Position numbers and translations under genes: made by a program. Below are positions 16,722 to 24,738 of a stretch of 64,000 bases of DNA, piece after piece. The number at the start of each line of letters is the position of its first letter. Positions within the stretch are counted from its first letter, which is position 1. A model generated the notes under the pieces. That model saw only the letters and a program-made list of their open reading frames with translations. It was not told the DNA's origin and made no database searches. The stretch is from NCBI RefSeq assembly GCF_035621135.1, contig NZ_CP141728.1, positions 3,162,001-3,226,000 of the forward strand, given 5' to 3'. The DNA comes from Sinanaerobacter sp. ZZT-01 (lineage in GTDB: Bacteria; Bacillota; Clostridia; Peptostreptococcales; Anaerovoracaceae).

Positions 16722-18601
16722 GCCTCCTTATACTTTAATCTTTCTTTACGGTCAGTTGTAATTAACCGTCTCTCACTTTCAAATGGCATAAAATTCACCG
16801 TTAAGTGATTGTTTGCGGCATATAGTAAACCATGACCACGTTCAAAATGCGTAATGCGCATAGTTTCCTCTTCTGATAACCCTAATACTCGCTGCAACAC
16901 CATTGCCTCGGTTTCTTCCATTTGCAATGCAATTTTTATCTTTGACTGATTGACAATTGCTTTTCCTGCGTCACTCTCCAAATCTTGAATGTCTTGTGTC
17001 GATGCAACCGCACTGCCGCCGTAACCCCGTATAATTTTCCAAATTTCCATAATGTAAGCTGATACAAGCGGGTCTGCTTTCTTTCCGGCAACACGCCAAA
17101 TTTCATCTAAGAAAAGACAAATTTTTTGTGTTAAATCTCCTTTGATTCGATCCCAAAAAATATCTGTGATTATTGTCATTGCCAGACTGATCCATTCATC
17201 CGGCATGTCAGAAATATCGGCCACTGTATAAATGCTGTCTAAATCTACATTTGTTTGTCCATTAAAAAAAGACATCGATCCGTCTACAAATGACTTTATA
17301 TCTTCTCGTGTTGACTCAAATTCCAATCGTCCTTTCATTGCTTCGTATACATCAGCCAAGATAGGCATTTCTTTCCGCTTTGGTGTCAAAGATATGATGC
17401 CAGGCTTTCTTATAAAAATGCTTGCATTGTCATCCATTTTAATACCTTTTTTATAATAGATCTCACCAACAAGGTCTTCTAACTTATTCAACATGGATTT
17501 ATCAATGCCTGGCAACATTAAGCGGTGCAGCATACGCAGTTTCTGCTGTTTTTCTGCAAGCCAGCTTTCTTCTTTTCGTTCAATGTTTTTTGTCTCTCTT
17601 ATATCGTACATATTAACTGTATTGGCTGATCCTGCCGCAAAGCGAAAATAATTGCCTCCAACTGCTTCACATAATTTACGATATTCATGTCCTTTATAAG
17701 GACAGATCATCATAACTGGTATTTTCTGCATTCGAAAACGGTCTGCAATCATCTGTGCTGTAAAGGTTTTACCCGATCCAGAATTTCCTGTTAGCAACAT
17801 GTTTGCATTGGAATACTTTTCAGAATCAAAAATATCAATAATAATTTGGTTGTTATCCTTTTCATTGATGCCCATAAAAATTCCTTCTGCATCAGATATT
17901 GAAGAAGAGGTAAATGGGTACATTGCACAAAGTCCAGAGCTTAAGATATTACGTTCCGTCTGCTTCTTTATTTGTGGGTGAAATTTTTCTGCATCCAAAG
18001 GCAAAGTAGAAAGAAAGGCTTCCATCTGACGAAAATCCGCACGCTTGCAGAATATATCCTTTCCTGCCATAATGCCTTCCACCATGCGTAACTTCTTATC
18101 CAACATTTCTTCACTTTCAGCGGTTACTTTTACAATCAGATTAATGTACCAAAATTCATCACCTTCCGCTAATTTCTTTTTCATGTAGACAGAATGTGCT
18201 GCGGCATTTTCCTGTAATCCTGAATCCACTTGGTTTTCTCCACCTTTTTTCCTTTTATAATTTGTAAAGCCTAAATAATGAGTAATATCTTTGACGGCTT
18301 CCGCCTTATTGACAGGAGTATGATTTAAAAACAGTTCAATACCTTCTCCTGCATTCAGGAATTCTCCTAAAAAATTTTGTGGTATTTCATACGAGAGATT
18401 GATGCAAAGCAGACAAGCTACATAGGCTCCATCCATTAATATGTATCTTGGATCCGTCACCTCGATACCGGATGGATAAATAAGATCTACATATTTCTTC
18501 TGATTGCTTAAATAGCGATTACTTTCCTGTTTTTCTTCTAAATTGAGGCTTATCAATCCCGTATTTTCTCCTGTACTTTTTTTCTTTTTTATTCCAAGCA
18601 T
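16718..18601 (-). CDS. virB4: VirB4-like conjugation ATPase (CD1110-type)
   Basis: 627 aa. Walker A LLTGNSGSGKTFTAQ is near residues 266-280 and Walker B KICLFLDEIWRVAG near 490-503; ALQMEETEAMVLQRVLG and HGLLYAANN follow in the C-terminal lobe. This is the energy-providing ATPase of type IV secretion. The N-terminal VirB4 part is encoded separately at 18601-19218, sharing one base at the stop/start junction. The gene overlaps the TadZ-like gene by four bases, so they are co-translated. Confidence 0.9.
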   Translation of the reverse strand: MLGIKKKKSTGENTGLISLNLEEKQESNRYLSNQKKYVDLIYPSGIEVTDPRYILMDGAYVACLLCINLSYEIPQNFLGEFLNAGEGIELFLNHTPVNKAEAVKDITHYLGFTNYKRKKGGENQVDSGLQENAAAHSVYMKKKLAEGDEFWYINLIVKVTAESEEMLDKKLRMVEGIMAGKDIFCKRADFRQMEAFLSTLPLDAEKFHPQIKKQTERNILSSGLCAMYPFTSSSISDAEGIFMGINEKDNNQIIIDIFDSEKYSNANMLLTGNSGSGKTFTAQMIADRFRMQKIPVMMICPYKGHEYRKLCEAVGGNYFRFAAGSANTVNMYDIRETKNIERKEESWLAEKQQKLRMLHRLMLPGIDKSMLNKLEDLVGEIYYKKGIKMDDNASIFIRKPGIISLTPKRKEMPILADVYEAMKGRLEFESTREDIKSFVDGSMSFFNGQTNVDLDSIYTVADISDMPDEWISLAMTIITDIFWDRIKGDLTQKICLFLDEIWRVAGKKADPLVSAYIMEIWKIIRGYGGSAVASTQDIQDLESDAGKAIVNQSKIKIALQMEETEAMVLQRVLGLSEEETMRITHFERGHGLLYAANNHLTVNFMPFESERRLITTDRKERLKYKEA

Positions 18602-19218
18602 TAAAGCTTCACCATCCTTAAACGTTCCGAACTTTTTATATTAAAGAGTTCAAATAATATTTGTGCAGTAAATCGATTTTCTTCGGACAAATTAGGAATG
18701 ACCGTATCATTACCGCATTTGCGAAATGCGTCTACAAACTGGGTCCTCTTTTCGATTAACCATGCTGCTGCATCATTGAAATCAATCTCCTTAAAAGAAA
18801 ACCCTGCTGGTACCACATACGGTATCATCACAATAAATCTCTTTTTCACTGCACTCTTGTAAGATACATCGGATACAAATTGCATATATTCCTGAAGCAT
18901 CTCCCTCACAGTTTCATTCTCTTCTGTCATAAGGTGTTTTCTCATATGATCCAAATGTGCTTTTGCATCAGCTCGTCTTGCAAAAGTATAAATCTGAAAA
19001 GGTGTTTTTACTTTCTTTAAAAGCTCCTCATAACTTTCAATGATATAATTTTTTTCTCCCTTCGATTTTAAATCAAAATTTACGGGTAATACCTCCAGTG
19101 GTAAGGTGTAGCTGTTTTCACAAACAATAATTCCACGTTTTATATCCTTAATCCCAATTAACTCCTTAAGGTTTAACTCTTTTTCTTCGTGCGATTTGTT
19201 TTCTTTTCTCCACTTCAT
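18601..19218 (-). CDS. VirB4 N-terminal-domain protein of the conjugation system
   Basis: 205 aa from ATG 19218 (AAGGGAGGT eight bases upstream). The sequence (KRGIIVCENSYTLPLEVLPVNFDLKS, FQIYTFARRADAKAHLDHMRKHL, VPAGFSFKEIDFNDAAAWLIEKR) corresponds to the small N-terminal VirB4/TraC-like domain found next to CD1110-type ATPases in clostridial elements. It overlaps the PrgI gene by 53 bases at its 5' side. It should dock the ATPase to the membrane complex. Confidence 0.7.
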   Translation of the reverse strand: MKWRKENKSHEEKELNLKELIGIKDIKRGIIVCENSYTLPLEVLPVNFDLKSKGEKNYIIESYEELLKKVKTPFQIYTFARRADAKAHLDHMRKHLMTEENETVREMLQEYMQFVSDVSYKSAVKKRFIVMIPYVVPAGFSFKEIDFNDAAAWLIEKRTQFVDAFRKCGNDTVIPNLSEENRFTAQILFELFNIKSSERLRMVKL

Positions 19219-19519
19219 ACCAATACCTCCCTTCACCGCCATAATAAATGCGCCGACTCTTAAAAAAAGTAAACATATCAATCATAACTCGATCCAATTC
19301 AAATAAAAAAACACCTGCAGGAGCTCCGATAAGAAAAACCCCTAAAAAAGCCTTTACTGTAATCGGAATGGGCAAAATGCATAAAATCAATGTAATGGGC
19401 ACAATACAAATCAGGGTTTTCTTTATTTGTTCTCGCTCAAATAAATTTAAAATACGTCCATTATTTTTATAGTTATGAGGTATGATGTAAGTCCGACTCT
19501 TTTCTTTCTTATCCTCCAT
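19166..19519 (-). CDS. PrgI/VirB3-like membrane protein
   Basis: 117 aa from ATG 19519, which has AAAGGATGAG before it. Two adjacent membrane helices (TLICIVPITLILCILPIPITV and AFLGVFLIGAPAGVFLFEL) occupy residues about 35-75, followed by a basic cytoplasmic tail (EVEKRKQIARRKRVKP). This matches PrgI proteins, which stand directly upstream of virB4 in Gram-positive T4SS clusters. Confidence 0.7.
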   Translation of the reverse strand: MEDKKEKSRTYIIPHNYKNNGRILNLFEREQIKKTLICIVPITLILCILPIPITVKAFLGVFLIGAPAGVFLFELDRVMIDMFTFFKSRRIYYGGEGRYWYEVEKRKQIARRKRVKP

Positions 19520-19533
19520 CTTCTCATCCTTTC

Positions 19534-20574
19534 CTATATCCACGTAAGTGGATTATCCACTTTTCCATTAACTCGGACCTCAAAGTGTACATGCGGCCCC
19601 GTTGAATCACCCGTAGAACCGGAGAAAGCAATGACTTGTCCCGTTGCTACTGTCTGCCCTTTTGACACTGCAAGCGATCGATTATGTGCATAACAAGTAA
19701 CAATATGCTTTCCATCAATCATTCCATGATCTACGATTACATGGTATCCATAGCTGTTCCCATATTTTGCAGTGATCACTTTTCCCGCATAAGCTGCCTT
19801 TACCGGTGTCCCACTTGCTACTTCCAAATCAATTCCGGAATGGAATTTCCTTTTGCCTGAAATTGGGTGAATTCTCCAACCAAATCTGGATGTCAATCGA
19901 CCGCCGTATATCGGTTTTGAAAGCTGACCGTTTCCAATGTGTTCAAAGCTCCCATCTTCCGATGCTCCATCCTCATTACTGCCAAGTGCATAATCACCCA
20001 TATAATAGTTGTGCATACTTAATGCAATTGTCTGTTGCTCCTCTGTTAAACCGATTTCCGTTACCACTTCTTCAAAAGGTTTTATTGTAACAATAAGTCC
20101 CTCCTGTTTAACAAATGCCCGTGCTAATGATCGTATTTGACTCTTGTTTAGCTTATCTTGACTCATGTACTCCCCATATTTAGCTGAATACAAAATCAGG
20201 ATGTCTTGGTAATCAATCTCTAAGTTGACATCGGCAACTACGTTTTCTCCACTATCTTCATTACCTTTCAAAGAGTCTATCAAGCTTTGTAAAAAGCTCT
20301 TTTTTTCTTCATCCGCCTCTACAATCTCATTTTTTGCAAATAGGGAAAGTTCTTTATACTGATCTTCCTTATCCTCTTGAAGCATCGATTGCATGATGAT
20401 TCCTGGTAAGGACACTATGATACTTGCCAGTACGATAACTGTAACAATAACCCCTGATAGAACCCCCAAAAGGAGCCTCCAGTTTTTAATGGATTGTACA
20501 GCCGCACTAACATAATTACCACAGGCTGCCTGTGCTGCAATCAAACCAAGCTTGATCCTTTCTTCGTTGGTCAT
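19534..20574 (-). CDS. Conjugation-associated M23 peptidase (wall hydrolase)
   Basis: 346 aa. The membrane helix at about 33-58 (LLLGVLSGVIVTVIVLASIIVSLPG) leaves the rest outside. The C-terminal M23 domain (about 220-345) has all zinc ligands: HSGIDLEVASGTPVKA (H and D) and GPHVHFEVRVNG (HxH). A middle helical domain (IRSLARAFVKQEG) may be a second wall-binding part. It cuts peptidoglycan to let the secretion channel through. It lies between the VirB6 and PrgI genes. Confidence 0.85.
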   Translation of the reverse strand: MTNEERIKLGLIAAQAACGNYVSAAVQSIKNWRLLLGVLSGVIVTVIVLASIIVSLPGIIMQSMLQEDKEDQYKELSLFAKNEIVEADEEKKSFLQSLIDSLKGNEDSGENVVADVNLEIDYQDILILYSAKYGEYMSQDKLNKSQIRSLARAFVKQEGLIVTIKPFEEVVTEIGLTEEQQTIALSMHNYYMGDYALGSNEDGASEDGSFEHIGNGQLSKPIYGGRLTSRFGWRIHPISGKRKFHSGIDLEVASGTPVKAAYAGKVITAKYGNSYGYHVIVDHGMIDGKHIVTCYAHNRSLAVSKGQTVATGQVIAFSGSTGDSTGPHVHFEVRVNGKVDNPLTWI

Positions 20575-20576
20575 AA

Positions 20577-21476
20577 TTATCTCCTAAACATGGAACTGGC
20601 ATAGGACCCTAGCATAGCAGTACTCTGTAATTTACCTAAAGCACCTTGCATATCTCTTCCAACTCCAATACCAAAGCTCATATCTCTTATAATATCCTCC
20701 AAATTATTCGCTATCGATACCACTGCAATGGTCAGCATGATTCCAAATACACCAGTGGCATGCCCTGCAGGCCCATTTGCTCCAACTGTTACGGTTACTT
20801 TAACCGTCTGAATAGAAAGCTGCATAATGACAAAACAAATGGCTTGCAACAATTGTATTGCGATGTTGCCAGCCATTAATTTTACAAATCCATGCCAAAA
20901 TCCACTCGTTGGTCTAGATACCATACAAGCAGCTGCCAAAGGGCTGCATAAAATTAAGAACCCGCATAGCACCAACCGCTTAAACATTCGATAAAAAAGG
21001 CCAATGCATTTAAAGATTAAAAATAACACCAGTACAATGTAAATAATATTGCATGACATAATTACTGTCAGCAATTCATAAAGTGCCAGCCCATCGGATA
21101 CATCTGTAAACGATTTTAATATCATGGACATAAAGGAACTGCATACTTCCACGCAAAGCAGCAATATATCTTTTATGTAATATACAATAAACATAGCAAT
21201 AAAAGATTTTAAAGCTATGTGCGTCGGCTCATCTGCTTCTACCCCTAACCCTAAAAACATACTTTTTAGAGCTTGCCACATGATAATTAACAAGCATAAT
21301 GCCATACCGATTGCGGTCATTACAGGATACATACTTTCAATCCAAGGCATCTGACTTAATGTTTCGGGTGATAACGCCACCATTTCCAGTAGCTCTAAAA
21401 ATGGCTGTAAAAGCTGCGTCACCGCATCCTCGAAAAGAAAGGCAAAGATACCTTTTACAACCTCTCCTATATTCAT
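20577..21476 (-). CDS. VirB6/TrbL-like polytopic channel protein
   Basis: 299 aa with about six membrane helices, among them MTAIGMALCLLIIMWQALKSM, LYELLTVIMSCNIIYIVLVLFLIF and VLCGFLILCSPLAAACMV. The C-terminal tail is soluble and glycine-rich (GIGVGRDMQGALGKLQSTAMLG). Such proteins form part of the inner-membrane channel of conjugative T4SS. It follows the Maff2/VirB2-like gene and precedes the M23 hydrolase, the usual order in clostridial elements. Confidence 0.75.
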   Translation of the reverse strand: MNIGEVVKGIFAFLFEDAVTQLLQPFLELLEMVALSPETLSQMPWIESMYPVMTAIGMALCLLIIMWQALKSMFLGLGVEADEPTHIALKSFIAMFIVYYIKDILLLCVEVCSSFMSMILKSFTDVSDGLALYELLTVIMSCNIIYIVLVLFLIFKCIGLFYRMFKRLVLCGFLILCSPLAAACMVSRPTSGFWHGFVKLMAGNIAIQLLQAICFVIMQLSIQTVKVTVTVGANGPAGHATGVFGIMLTIAVVSIANNLEDIIRDMSFGIGVGRDMQGALGKLQSTAMLGSYASSMFRR

Positions 21477-21495
21477 ATTTATTTTCCCAAACCTT

Positions 21496-21810
21496 TCAAT
21501 TTAAGTACTTTGCAATCGTATTTGCAATTAAACCGACTCCATTTACTAGAGTCCATCCAATGATGGATCCGGAAGTAAGTTTATTGGCAAACTCAATTTT
21601 CTGTACATTACCGCCGCTGAATGTTTTCATCAAATGGGCAATCCCAAGTGCAACGGCTAGCGCAGCCGTACTAATTGCTATAAAAAATACTTTAAAATCA
21701 TTGATTGCTGCCTCTCCTGCTGAAAACACATCTTTGGCAGCGTAGGCAGTAACAGTCATTCCAACCATCATCCCGACTGCAACCATAGTTATCATATAAA
21801 TTCTTTTCAT
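21496..21810 (-). CDS. Maff2/VirB2-like small membrane protein
   Basis: 104 aa: a signal-like helix (MKRIYMITMVAVGMMVGMTVTAYA) then two membrane helices (FKVFFIAISTAALAVALGIAH and GSIIGWTLVNGVGLIANTIAKY). The two-helix, signal-bearing form matches VirB2-like or Maff2 proteins between T4CP and VirB6 genes. It overlaps the coupling-protein gene by four bases. Confidence 0.7.
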   Translation of the reverse strand: MKRIYMITMVAVGMMVGMTVTAYAAKDVFSAGEAAINDFKVFFIAISTAALAVALGIAHLMKTFSGGNVQKIEFANKLTSGSIIGWTLVNGVGLIANTIAKYLN

Positions 21811-23714
21811 TTTTTCTCCCTCACTTCAAGCAAATTAATTATTATTGGTTTTTCTTCTTTTTCAATCCTTTCTTTTTCTTCCGGTTTTTCTTTACATTCC
21901 TCATTTCCTTTATCTTTTTTTCTGTTGCAAGTGATCTGTGAAATTGGTTCCTTAAAATAAGGCAGTAAATGTACGATAAATGGTTCATTCATTCCTTCTG
22001 CATTTGCTGTAAAAGCAACCGCTTTAAATAATTTTAAAGTCTGTGTAAAGATTCTCTCTTCAAAAACAAAATCTCGTTGAGTCGTAACATTGATACTCTC
22101 TGAGATGGATGATTTTTCACCGGTCAGCTTTCCAAGTACCTTACTTTTTTTTGCATCGTTCGTACTTTCCGATATATTTTTGCTGTATCTCTCTTTTTCC
22201 TCCTTTCCCGTTAAAAACTGTGCAACCTTTACAGTCAATTCATCATCAGTTCTCAACCATATCTTATTTACCAAATTTTGATGCAAGGTTTCAAATGCTT
22301 CTTTGTTTCCAAGTGTCTGTAATATGGACGTATAGCTTTGTGAACTGACAATACTGCAACACTTACTTTCTCTTGCCAGTCCATAAAATGCCGCATCGTT
22401 TGCAGTTACATATGTCTGATATTCGTCTGAAATAAAAAATACCGGACGTTCAGTATTTAAACGGCTACAATCTGCGGTTCGCTGTTCTACCTCCGATTGG
22501 AAATCCATTTTTAAATAGGCAGCAATGGTTTTTGCTACCTTTGGATACTTTGCTGCATTCATCGCAAGAACCACAATTTTACCTTGATTGATTACCTGCT
22601 CAAATCCTTTGAAACTCAATTCTTCCGGATTAGGACAGAACGCATTATGTATTTTCTCACTGGATGCAAAAAATCCGGTCATTTCTGTTACACATGATTT
22701 AATTGTCGCAATCGTCGTTTCCGCTTTTGAAGAAAATTCATTTAAAAAATAATTGGTACAAGCATAGAAATCAAAAGGCGGTACTTCTTGCTCCATTTCA
22801 TATAACCGTTCCAACCTCTCCTCCAAAAACTGTTGATTTGTAACTAAAGCATTTACATCTGCTAACGTAACATAACCGTTATTCGTAAGCCGCATTAATC
22901 GAATGCACTCTGTCATCATCTGTCCTGCTTTGGTATTCCAGAATGCCTCTTTCTTTGCTCCAGCTGAAAACAAATCAATGACATATCGACTACGTTCCGC
23001 CAAATCAACCGCTTCCATATGTGGCTTATGTAATGGATTATACTTATTTTGTTTTCCATCAATATGTATCAACACCACATCATCTGATCTACCACATTCT
23101 TCAGCATAAGTTAAAAGCTGTTTATAGAAATTCCCTTTTACATCCAATATCAACATCCCTGCTTTTTTCTCTGGATTCCATGATTGATAAAACATAGCCT
23201 GCTTTAAGAAAGAATACATCACCGAAGCTGTCTTTCCGGTTCCAATGGTTCCCGTAATTAAGAAATTCTGATACATTGCTGTAGAAGGAACCACTAAATA
23301 CTGTGGCTCTTTTACCTTATCTAAATCAAACTTTCTGTGTTTTAGTCCAATAATTAATTGGAGGTTTTCCGGATCCCATGGAAATGGTGGGAGCTGTACA
23401 TCCTCCTCATCAATTTCTTTTTTTATTGGCTTTTTATATAAAAACCGTTCCAAGAAACTAATATAAAAAATGACACTCATCAGAAAGATTCCGATCAATG
23501 TCACCACTACATAGATTTTTCTTAAAAGCTCCATCCCCTCCGCCGTTTGAATCAGCGTATGATTTTCATTTAAGATGTTTATTGTAAACTCAGAAAGCTG
23601 AAAAAATCCCTCAGAAAACCGGAAATGTACGCTATAAAAAATAACTGCCATAATACTACTGAATACCCATTTTTGACTCAACACATCAAATAAATCAATT
23701 TCCTTTTTTTTCAT
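21807..23714 (-). CDS. virD4: Type IV coupling protein (VirD4/TraG-like)
   Basis: 635 aa. Two N-terminal membrane helices (about 15-32 and 67-90) precede an ATPase with Walker A ITGTIGTGKTASVMYSF near 151-167 and Walker B PVFFISDEYQTYV near 420-432. It brings the relaxase-DNA complex to the secretion channel. The C-terminal 60 residues are lysine/glutamate-rich (DKGNEECKEKPEEKERIEKEE). The ATG at 23714 follows GGTGGGAAAAGCTA; a stronger AAAGGAGGG lies 25 bases further up with only a short out-of-frame reading after it. Confidence 0.88.
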   Translation of the reverse strand: MKKKEIDLFDVLSQKWVFSSIMAVIFYSVHFRFSEGFFQLSEFTINILNENHTLIQTAEGMELLRKIYVVVTLIGIFLMSVIFYISFLERFLYKKPIKKEIDEEDVQLPPFPWDPENLQLIIGLKHRKFDLDKVKEPQYLVVPSTAMYQNFLITGTIGTGKTASVMYSFLKQAMFYQSWNPEKKAGMLILDVKGNFYKQLLTYAEECGRSDDVVLIHIDGKQNKYNPLHKPHMEAVDLAERSRYVIDLFSAGAKKEAFWNTKAGQMMTECIRLMRLTNNGYVTLADVNALVTNQQFLEERLERLYEMEQEVPPFDFYACTNYFLNEFSSKAETTIATIKSCVTEMTGFFASSEKIHNAFCPNPEELSFKGFEQVINQGKIVVLAMNAAKYPKVAKTIAAYLKMDFQSEVEQRTADCSRLNTERPVFFISDEYQTYVTANDAAFYGLARESKCCSIVSSQSYTSILQTLGNKEAFETLHQNLVNKIWLRTDDELTVKVAQFLTGKEEKERYSKNISESTNDAKKSKVLGKLTGEKSSISESINVTTQRDFVFEERIFTQTLKLFKAVAFTANAEGMNEPFIVHLLPYFKEPISQITCNRKKDKGNEECKEKPEEKERIEKEEKPIIINLLEVREKK

Positions 23715-23774
23715 TAGCTTTTCCCACCAAATCTTTAATCCCTCCTTTCATACTTTTCGCTTTTTTCGCTATAG

Positions 23775-23848
23775 CGACACCCCCCATAACCGCCGGAAGG
23801 TTTACCTTCCGTGCAGCCCCATTTGGGGCGTGGTTTGGGTGGGTGTCG
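23775..23848. other. Three-way-junction structure, candidate oriT or single-strand origin
   Basis: An outer stem CGACACCC (23775-23782) pairs exactly with GGGTGTCG (23841-23848) and continues as CCC/GGG and AACC/GGTT. It encloses two perfect hairpins: CGGAAGG-TTTA-CCTTCCG (23794-23811) and GCCCC-ATTT-GGGGC (23816-23829). The block is far richer in G+C than its surroundings. It lies in the noncoding gap between the coupling protein and the replication-relaxation-like genes. The structure is seen directly; the origin role is inferred from position. Confidence 0.6.
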
Positions 23849-23884
23849 AAGCCCTAAACGCAACTAAATACTAATATATTAAAA

Positions 23885-23915
23885 CTGCCATCCAAATTGA
23901 AAATCTAACTGGCAG
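23885..23915. repeat. Inverted repeat beside the candidate origin
   Basis: CTGCCA (23885-23890) and TGGCAG (23910-23915) flank a 19-base AT-rich stretch. This is a possible protein-binding or nick-region element within the same noncoding gap. Confidence 0.35.
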
Positions 23916-23930
23916 GAAAGAAAAAGAATT

Positions 23931-23969
23931 ATCCGAGCGAACTATCCATTTAAAATTTTCCGCTCGGAT
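23931..23969. repeat. 9-bp perfect inverted repeat, terminator-like
   Basis: ATCCGAGCG (23931-23939) pairs with CGCTCGGAT (23961-23969) over a 21-base loop; AGGTTGTTTTT follows on the plus strand. It lies about 30 bases past the stop of the 240-aa gene, so it may terminate leftward transcription or be part of the structured origin region. Confidence 0.5.
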
Positions 23970-23999
23970 AGGTTGTTTTTCTAATTTACACCTCATTTT

Positions 24000-24722
24000 T
24001 TACCTTATTTCACATTGATAATTGCGATTTATACTTTCAATTTTTATATTGACCAAACTATTATTATTCTCGAATTTTTCCTTATAAATCTTTTGAAATT
24101 CATATGCTCGATCGTCATTTTCTACTGCAATAATAAAATGAAATACATCAATCTTAGCACTAAGCATCCGCTGATAACGGTTTAATAGAGTATAAATCTG
24201 TGAAACTATAGAATAACGTATGTTATCGACATATAAGAAGGTAATACTTTGGTCTTGTGTAAATGTATCTAAAATATATTCTTCCATCTGTATAGAAATG
24301 GTGTCCTTATTAATTTTCTTGGGCAGATGATAACTTGAATACCCTCTTTTTCTTACATACGTTGCTCTCTCATCTGATGAAAAAAGAGAAATTGATTCAC
24401 CTTGTCCAGCTAAATTAAATAAAAAATGAGATCGCATTAAATAACGTCTCATTGCAAAAGCTTTATGTACCTTACGCATGTATGCTTCCGGTCTTCCAAA
24501 ATAAGCACATGCTTTCTTTGTTACCTGATAGACATTTGGTTCTCGATGGCTCACGAAATATCCCCTATTTCTTAAGTAGCCTTTTCTTTCTAAATTACAT
24601 ATAATTCGGTAGCATCGATCTTGAGTAATATCTTTTCGATATAAATGAAGGATCTCCTTTGTAACATATCCACCATACCCTACGATGCGATTTAAAATGT
24701 CATATTCACCTTTTGAAAGCAT
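24000..24722 (-). CDS. Winged-helix protein of the replication-relaxation group
   Basis: 240 aa. The N-terminal 80 residues are a winged helix (LSKGEYDILNRIVGYGGYVTKEIL, YRIICNLERKGYLRNRGYFV). The central part (KVHKAFAMRRYLMRSHFLFNL) and C-terminal alpha/beta part (ITFLYVDNIRYSIVSQIYTLL, KIDVFHFIIAVENDDRAYEF) resemble Replic_Relax-type proteins without their PD...E.D residues. It is 16 bases downstream of the larger relative and next to the structured gap, so DNA binding at the origin is likely. Confidence 0.55.
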   Translation of the reverse strand: MLSKGEYDILNRIVGYGGYVTKEILHLYRKDITQDRCYRIICNLERKGYLRNRGYFVSHREPNVYQVTKKACAYFGRPEAYMRKVHKAFAMRRYLMRSHFLFNLAGQGESISLFSSDERATYVRKRGYSSYHLPKKINKDTISIQMEEYILDTFTQDQSITFLYVDNIRYSIVSQIYTLLNRYQRMLSAKIDVFHFIIAVENDDRAYEFQKIYKEKFENNNSLVNIKIESINRNYQCEIR

Positions 24723-24738
24723 AGATTCCTCCCTTTAA

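Noticed and set aside
23697-23753. 18-aa frame MKGGIKDLVGKANEKKGN overlapping the virD4 start
   Set aside because: It contains the stronger AAAGGAGGG inside itself and lacks its own ribosome site; probably chance.
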